From: Pleurocapsa minor HA4230-MV1
Lineage (GTDB): Bacteria > Cyanobacteriota > Cyanobacteriia > Cyanobacteriales > Xenococcaceae
Assembly (NCBI GenBank): GCA_019359095.1
Contig: JAHHHZ010000029.1
Location: 1 to 64,000, forward strand
Direction of reading: 5' to 3'
Length of the DNA stretch: 64,000 nucleotides
Positions 59,169 through 64,000 of this stretch are shown piece by piece. Numbering within the stretch: position 1 is the first letter of the stretch; every line of letters begins with the position of its first letter. The notes beneath the pieces were generated by a model. It was given only the letters and a program-made list of their open reading frames with translations. It was not told the DNA's origin and did no database searches. The position numbers were made by a program, and so were the translations under genes.

Positions 59169-59561
59169 ATGGTATTGAGAGGTAATTTTCTTGTTCTAAG
59201 TTACAGCAAGAACAATCCAGCTATGAAATCGATGAAGACATCAGGCATTATCTTGGGGAGGACACGTGGGGCGAATCGAATTCGCGAGACTGAGATGTCC
59301 GTGATGACATTAACTTTTGGAGGATTGTCGGTTTTTGTCAGACCAGCTTTAGCCATTTCTCCTACTCAGTAGCAATCGGCAATTTTTGCCGTTCGCATGA
59401 ATGCTGAAAACTTGTTCGCTCGCGGTACAGAGAAAATTGCTCGCGGTGATTACCAAGGGGCAATTGCTGACTTCGAGCGCGTTATCGCACTCAATCCGAA
59501 TTACATTGAAGCTTATTGTAATCGAGGAATGGCGTACTTTGGCTTAGGAAATTTAGTCTGA
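59169..59561 (+). pseudogene. TPR-protein remnant with internal stop
   Basis: The frame from ATG 59169 encodes a signal-like stretch (GGLSVFVRPALAISPTQ). It meets TAG at 59370-59372 and continues in frame as NAENLFARGTEKIARGDYQG. It then reads AIADFERVIALNPNYIEAYC, a typical TPR unit, before a TGA at 59559-59561. A normal TPR protein would be longer, so it is truncated as well as interrupted. Confidence 0.6.
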
Positions 59562-59580
59562 CCAGGAATGATTAATGTAT

Positions 59581-60645
59581 TTAAAAATCAATGTCAATCT
59601 TGGAAGCTGGATTGTTCTCCTGAGAATTGAGAACATGAGTATAGACGGCAGTAGTTTTAGGATCGCTGTGTCCTAAAAAATCCTGAACTTCCCGTAAAGA
59701 AGAACCACTTTGAAGACTCAAAGTACCTGCTGTGTGACGCAGGCTATGAGGAGAAAGATTTCTTTCTCCTAAAGGACTAGCTTCGCGTCGTAAATCGGTA
59801 TGTTTCAAGCCACATTTTTCTAGATAGCCATCAACAACAAAACCAATTCCTCTCCTGGATAGTCTTTGACCATAACGACGATTCGATAAGGAAATAAATA
59901 AGGGAGAAGTTGGAGTTAACTTTTCTTTGGCCTTCATGCGAGCTTGACGATACTGAGCTATTTCCGATCCCAAGTCAGGGCGTAAAATAACGGTTCGGAT
60001 ACTGTTTTTGCCATCTAGCTTGAAATAATACTGACCGCCCGATTCGCTAATATCTCCCAAATTAGCCCGATACATTTCGATGCTACGACAGCCCTGGAGT
60101 GCCATACAACCCAAGAGAATGCGATCGCGTAATACTTGTACTTTGGTGATATCCTTCCCACGAATCTTATAGATAGGTAAAATACTGTCTATTAACTGTT
60201 GTAGCTCCTCTAGAGCTAAATAATTAATTGTGCTACCAACCTCCCGCTTTTCCCTTGGTGCTTTCACTCCCACAACCGGATTTTCCTTGACCAATTTATC
60301 TGCCAAACAAGCAGTATAAAAATGCTTGATAGCAAGTAAAGATAAACGAATCGTGGTCGATGTTTTCGACTCATCAACTAAGTGTTTGCGATATTCAATA
60401 ATATTTTTCTGGGTAATTAGCGCAGGATAAAGTTCTTGCTCTTTACACCAGTCAAGAAACTGAGCGGTGCGACTCTTATAGGTTTTAATCGTATCCACAC
60501 TGGCATTGCCATCAGCAATAGTTAGGTTAAGATATTGCTCAAAACAGTCTCTCATTGCTCTGACCGTAGGCAAAGTTGAGACAGTACCCACAGAACTAGC
60601 TCTCTTGTCAAATCTGAGATCGTCTTTTGAGCGTCGAATTGCCAT
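59581..60645 (-). CDS. Tyrosine recombinase with an in-frame repeat insertion
   Basis: The 354-residue protein has an N-terminal SAM-like domain ([23 protein letters not shown]) and the catalytic domain. Arg I is in [13 protein letters not shown], the HxxR box is [16 protein letters not shown], His is in [10 protein letters not shown], and Tyr is in [10 protein letters not shown]. Close to HxxR it carries about nine extra residues ([10 protein letters not shown]) compared with the paralogue at 17656. These are encoded by a CCTAAAGG dispersed repeat at 59768-59795. It is probably a plasmid dimer-resolving or integration enzyme. Confidence 0.85.
   Translation of the reverse strand: MAIRRSKDDLRFDKRASSVGTVSTLPTVRAMRDCFEQYLNLTIADGNASVDTIKTYKSRTAQFLDWCKEQELYPALITQKNIIEYRKHLVDESKTSTTIRLSLLAIKHFYTACLADKLVKENPVVGVKAPREKREVGSTINYLALEELQQLIDSILPIYKIRGKDITKVQVLRDRILLGCMALQGCRSIEMYRANLGDISESGGQYYFKLDGKNSIRTVILRPDLGSEIAQYRQARMKAKEKLTPTSPLFISLSNRRYGQRLSRRGIGFVVDGYLEKCGLKHTDLRREASPLGERNLSPHSLRHTAGTLSLQSGSSLREVQDFLGHSDPKTTAVYTHVLNSQENNPASKIDIDF
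59768..59795. repeat. 27-bp dispersed repeat inserted in the recombinase gene
   Basis: TCCTAAAGGACTAGCTTCGC with flanks matches the repeat family at 12766 and 11812. The paralogous recombinase lacks it. The frame is kept. Confidence 0.6.
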
Positions 60646-60713
60646 AGGTTGAGGTGAAACACTTGTCTAAAATATTACAGCAAAACGGGTTCTTCGATAA
60701 TGGAGCGGAGGCA

Positions 60714-60754
60714 ATACATCATTATGATGATAAACACTAATCATAATGATGTAT
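60714..60754 (+). promoter_or_regulatory. Operator of the RES toxin-antitoxin operon
   Basis: A perfect 15-bp inverted repeat (60714-60728 with 60740-60754, ATACATCATTATGAT and its complement) has an 11-base centre. It ends 29 bp before the antitoxin start. It is the likely site of autorepression. Confidence 0.65.
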
Positions 60755-60783
60755 AATTGAAGTAATAAATAAATAAGCTCAAA

Positions 60784-61203
60784 ATGAACATTGCATTACT
60801 GCTAGAAGATTCAGATCTGAGTCCCACGCTGCTCGAAGATCGTGGTGCCTATATTCAGGCTGTTCGCCAAGGAGTTCCTGGAAAAATTGTCGAGCAAGCA
60901 GTTAAAGCTTTAGGAGAGCGAGACTTGTTTGTCCGTTTGTTGAGTACTAGTTCGGGCAACTTAAATCGTTTATACCATGCCAAACTACTGACAAAAGTTC
61001 AAAGTGAGGGAGTTTTAGATACCCTGAAGGTATTTAATGAAGCTATCAATGTTTTTGGCAATGAGGATATAGCAAAAGAATGGTTACACGCTAGTATTCC
61101 CGCAATTGGTGGAGAATTACCGATCGATCTATGCGACACTTTTGAAGGGAGAAGATTAGTTAGAGAATCTTTAGGCGCGATCGAGTATGGTGAGTTTACG
61201 TAA
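60784..61203 (+). CDS. Xre/MbcA/ParS-type antitoxin
   Basis: The 139-residue protein matches antitoxins of RES-domain toxins. An N-terminal Xre-like helical domain (GVPGKIVEQAVKALGERDLFVRLL) is followed by the MbcA/ParS/Xre toxin-binding domain (ALKVFNEAINVFGNEDIAKEWL-like, then LPIDLCDTFEGRRLVRESLGAIEYGEF). The C-terminal segment enters the toxin active site. The stop directly abuts the toxin start. Confidence 0.88.
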   Translation: MNIALLLEDSDLSPTLLEDRGAYIQAVRQGVPGKIVEQAVKALGERDLFVRLLSTSSGNLNRLYHAKLLTKVQSEGVLDTLKVFNEAINVFGNEDIAKEWLHASIPAIGGELPIDLCDTFEGRRLVRESLGAIEYGEFT

Positions 61204-61686
61204 GTGAAGCTGTTTAGAATTACCCGAAGCAAATATTTAGAAAACTTTACTGGTAAAGGAGGTTCTTTTCTTAATGGAGCGCGATGGAACACCTCGGGAA
61301 TACCAGTACTTTATTTCGCTTCAACTCCTAGTGTAGCTCTTTTGGAAATGGCAAATTATCTACCAAATCCCAGACTCATCCCAAGTGATTATAGATTAGG
61401 AATTTACGATTTACCCGATACCGTATCGAGTCAAACCCTAACGGTTGAAAATTTGCCTCAAGATTGGAGTTGCTATCCCTATCCATTAAGTACTCAAAAA
61501 ATAGGTAGCCAATGGCTAAATGAAGGTAATAGTTTAATTTTGCTTGTACCCAGCGTAGCTGTACCTGCTGGTCTAGAAACTATTGCGGTAATAAATCCCA
61601 GACATTTAGAAATAAATCAGCTAAAATTATCGTCTGTCGAATCAGCTTTATATAACGATCGCGCTTTCAAAGGATCGACTGAATAA
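61204..61686 (+). CDS. RES-domain toxin (NAD-degrading)
   Basis: The 160-residue protein starts at GTG 61204 with LFRITRSKYLENFTGKGGSF. It shows the RES pattern: the Arg of the first strand, GARWNTSGIPVLYFASTPSVALLE (the conserved Tyr and Glu), and later AVPAGLETIAVINPRHLEIN. RES toxins degrade NAD+ in target cells. Its antitoxin is encoded immediately upstream. The conserved residues are all present, so it should be active when free. Confidence 0.9.
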   Translation: MKLFRITRSKYLENFTGKGGSFLNGARWNTSGIPVLYFASTPSVALLEMANYLPNPRLIPSDYRLGIYDLPDTVSSQTLTVENLPQDWSCYPYPLSTQKIGSQWLNEGNSLILLVPSVAVPAGLETIAVINPRHLEINQLKLSSVESALYNDRAFKGSTE

Positions 61687-61769
61687 AGTTTACTACGTAG
61701 AATACCTGTTATTTGCACTAAAAGTTGTAAAATCGATCGAGAATTAATTGATTTTAAGGATAAAACGGA

Positions 61770-62555
61770 TTGTATGTCTTATCACCACAAGAATTATCAT
61801 TAAGGGATAAATTAGAGCAACAGGTACTCACTGGGTTTGTGTTACGTGGTCAGGCTTTAAGGACTATTAAACGGTTAAAACTGTATCGCGATAACTATGA
61901 TAGTTTTGCCGAATATTGTGATGCTGTTTTCGGCTTTACCATGCTTTATATAGAACGATGTATGAGTGCTGCAGAAACTTATTATCAAATAGTTGAGTAT
62001 TTAAAGACCCAAGGTCTAAATGAGCCTTATCCCAATAAACAAAAGCAGTTAAGACCAATTTTCCAAGCTCATTTAAGTCCAATTGAAGCTGGTGAAGTTT
62101 GGGTGATGGCAGTGGGGATTGCCTTGGGTCAAGTGCCTTCCTATTCAATGGTAAAAACAGCAGTCAAAACTTACCTACATCAAAAATATCCGACTATTAA
62201 TCCTTTTGCTGAGGGTCAAATATGTCGCATAACTTCGGGAGTGTCAGGGAAGCTCAATTGTTGGTGTGTAATATCAGAAGTTAGAAAAGATAAATGTATA
62301 GTGGATACTTGGGACAGTCAATATGTAGTTTCAGTAGACGACTTATCACCCATGAAGTTTACCCGTGACCAAGAGGAACAAATGCTCTTATTGGGGGAAA
62401 GAATGACTGCTCTATCAGAAGTAGGGGAATTGGATGAAGCAGCAAAATGGGTCTTAAAGGGACTAGAAAAACTAAATCGTTCCCAACTTAATTCAATTGA
62501 GGAGAAGTTACTACAGGTACTAGAAGATTTCTATATATTCCACGATGTAGAATAA
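61770..62555 (+). CDS. Unknown plasmid protein (261 residues)
   Basis: The likely start is TTG 61770, with AAGGA about 13 bp upstream. The N-terminal part (LRGQALRTIKRLKLYRDNYDSFAEYCDAVFGF) resembles a helical segment found in many cyanobacterial plasmid and phage proteins, with an E-Y-C motif. The central part (about 140-190) looks like a small beta-barrel (GQICRITSGVSGKLNCWCVISEV). I cannot assign a function. Proximity to DnaB suggests a replication or control role, but this is weak. Confidence 0.55.
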   Translation: MYVLSPQELSLRDKLEQQVLTGFVLRGQALRTIKRLKLYRDNYDSFAEYCDAVFGFTMLYIERCMSAAETYYQIVEYLKTQGLNEPYPNKQKQLRPIFQAHLSPIEAGEVWVMAVGIALGQVPSYSMVKTAVKTYLHQKYPTINPFAEGQICRITSGVSGKLNCWCVISEVRKDKCIVDTWDSQYVVSVDDLSPMKFTRDQEEQMLLLGERMTALSEVGELDEAAKWVLKGLEKLNRSQLNSIEEKLLQVLEDFYIFHDVE

Positions 62556-62661
62556 CTACTAAATGAAGATTTAATTTATAAACTTCTACAAAGTAAATCG
62601 CTATTAGTGCTGTTTATTCTTTCTTAATATTTGACTATCGATTAAAAGAGAAACTATTTTT

Positions 62662-63978
62662 TCATACACATTGAAGTGACACAAATTTACCGATACTAGG
62701 ATCGAACTGAATATAACAATTGCCTGTTGACCCATTTCTGTTTTTCCCGACAATAATTTCCATAATGCCTGATTCTGTTGTGTCTGGGTTGTAATATTCA
62801 TCCCGATAAAGCATTAGCCCCAAGTCCATGTCTTGCTCGATATCACCACTATCTTTAATATCGGACATCAAAGGACGTTTATTAGCCATAGACTCAACAC
62901 CTCGGTTAATTTGAGCCAAGGCAACAAAGGGAACATCAAACTCCTTGGCAATATCTTTAAATGCACCAGAAAACTTACCTACTGTCTGCGCTCTATTACG
63001 GCACGCTCTGTCTCCAAGCTTTTGAATATAATCCAGTACTACCAAACCCAATTTGCCATTCTCGGAACGGATTCTACGAAGGACAGAACGAACTCTGGAG
63101 GGTGTTAGTTGAATGGCAGGAGTATCATCAATAATGATTGGTAATTCTGCTAGTTTAGTTAATCCACTGACCAAAACATCATATTCATCCTCGTAAATCT
63201 CGTTGTGCATCAGTCGGTAAGAATTAATACCAGAGTGCATCGAGAGAAATCGCTTAGTCAACTGTTCCTTGGACATTTCAGCCGAGAAGAAAACTACAGG
63301 TTTCTGTTGCTCGGTGGCAATCTGATTAGCTAGATGGCAAGCTAGCCAAGTTTTACCCATGCTCGCTCTGGCAGCAATAACGATTAAATCCTGTTTGATT
63401 AATCCACCAATAAGAGCGTCTAAATCTTTTAGTCCCGTGGGATAGGCAGGAGATGAACCCTGCTCTATTTTCTCAAATACAGAGGCTAGACAATCACCGA
63501 TCGGTAGAGGCTTGAATTTGTCTTGTTTGTTGGTAGTGAGATTAAATATTTTTTCTTCTGAAGTATTAAAGACTGTTTTTATTTCAATGGCATTGTCGTA
63601 TGCTAAGTCTTGGAGATCGTTAGCTACTACTATCAGTTGACGGCGTTGGTATTTTTCTAGAATTAAAGCAATGTAGCGGTCGATATTGGTAGCAGAAATA
63701 GTTTGGTTAAGTAGTTTGGCTAGTTTAGCTGTGCCTCCTGCTTTGGTTAATGATTTGTGGTCTTTTAACCAAGTAGACACGCTTAGAAGATCTGTTAGTT
63801 TATCTTGCCCATGTAGTTCTAATGCTGCCTTGTAAATCTGTTGGTGAGCAGCAACGTAAAATGCTTCAATGGGAAGAGTAGAAGCAGTAATGCTAATTGC
63901 ACTACTGTCGAATAGAATACTGCCTATTATAGCTTCTTCAGCTTCTATGTTGGTCGGGGAAAGATTATTACTGCTCAT
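62662..63978 (-). CDS. dnaB: Replicative DNA helicase DnaB (plasmid type)
   Basis: The 438-residue protein has the DnaB N-terminal domain (EAEEAIIGSILFDSSAI) and a RecA-like motor. Walker A is ARASMGKTWLACHLA. The H1a region is VVFFSAEMSKEQLTKRF, Walker B is LGLVVLDYIQKLG, the DnaB loop is ALAQINRGVESMANKRPLMSDIKDSGDIEQD, and the end is EIIVGKNRNGSTG. Length is normal and no intein is present, unlike many cyanobacterial DnaB proteins. It would unwind plasmid DNA. No initiator (Rep) gene is visible in the window. It reads towards the unknown gene at 61770. Confidence 0.93.
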   Translation of the reverse strand: MSSNNLSPTNIEAEEAIIGSILFDSSAISITASTLPIEAFYVAAHQQIYKAALELHGQDKLTDLLSVSTWLKDHKSLTKAGGTAKLAKLLNQTISATNIDRYIALILEKYQRRQLIVVANDLQDLAYDNAIEIKTVFNTSEEKIFNLTTNKQDKFKPLPIGDCLASVFEKIEQGSSPAYPTGLKDLDALIGGLIKQDLIVIAARASMGKTWLACHLANQIATEQQKPVVFFSAEMSKEQLTKRFLSMHSGINSYRLMHNEIYEDEYDVLVSGLTKLAELPIIIDDTPAIQLTPSRVRSVLRRIRSENGKLGLVVLDYIQKLGDRACRNRAQTVGKFSGAFKDIAKEFDVPFVALAQINRGVESMANKRPLMSDIKDSGDIEQDMDLGLMLYRDEYYNPDTTESGIMEIIVGKNRNGSTGNCYIQFDPSIGKFVSLQCV

Positions 63979-64000
63979 CTTTGTTGTTCAACAAATTACT

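Overview
The window looks like part of a large cyanobacterial plasmid or mobilizable island. HIP1-type GCGATCGC octamers are common, short dispersed repeats typical of cyanobacteria are scattered through it, and nearly every protein resembles a cyanobacterial family. The plasmid assignment rests on a ParM-like partition ATPase, a MobC/MobA mobilization pair, a DnaB helicase, two tyrosine recombinases, four toxin-antitoxin modules and three insertion sequences. No Rep initiator, rRNA, tRNA or CRISPR array was seen. The species cannot be fixed from the sequence.

Layout. (1) 1-5.0 kb: a detoxification-like set on the minus strand (SnoaL-like fragment, DUF4269 nucleotidyltransferase, FMN azoreductase, methyltransferase, SDR dehydrogenase, exported metallo-beta-lactamase-fold enzyme). 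Three of these genes follow the same tandem operator, and decayed AraC-type regulator ends sit against the repeats. (2) 5.1-20.2 kb: plasmid backbone and accessory genes: partition ATPase, macrodomain protein, ISAzo13-type element, a candidate oriT, mobC, mobA and a resolvase-like gene, unknown zinc-ribbon genes, MazF, Doc and GNAT toxin modules, a cold-shock protein, a tyrosine recombinase broken by a repeat insertion, and an IS630 element. (3) 20.2-59.1 kb: a copper/heavy-metal resistance island. (4) 59.1-64.0 kb: backbone again, with an intact tyrosine recombinase, a RES toxin module, a plasmid-type unknown protein and DnaB.

The metal island contains an RND efflux system split into separate transcription units (TolC, CusA/CzcA-type pump, CusB/CzcB-type adaptor), a RppA/RppB (NrsR/NrsS-like) two-component pair in the TolC unit, two DUF2808 proteins, DUF305 and DUF411 proteins, Met/His-rich secreted peptides, a cytosolic four-helix-bundle copper store, flavodoxin, multicopper oxidases, a CopZ-CopA-cupredoxin-MerR operon, an ArsR/SmtB-controlled zinc-type ATPase with a VKOR-thioredoxin fusion, a CDF transporter, a mer-like operon, and a two-domain oxidase coupled to a ZIP transporter.

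The main discovery-type signal is regulatory. An 11-bp-spaced direct repeat, ATTTCAT-N4-ATTTCAT on the coding strand, lies about 45-160 bp upstream of ten transcription units spread over 26 kb. It is the form expected of an OmpR-class regulator and probably marks the regulon of the RppA-like protein at 22755-23450. A separate MerR-type operator with a 19-bp spacer is shared by copZ-copA and the DUF411/multicopper-oxidase unit. Also notable are 24-27 bp dispersed repeats inserted in frame into a MazF toxin gene and a tyrosine recombinase gene, and several tiny metal-linked genes (25, 47 and 58 residues).
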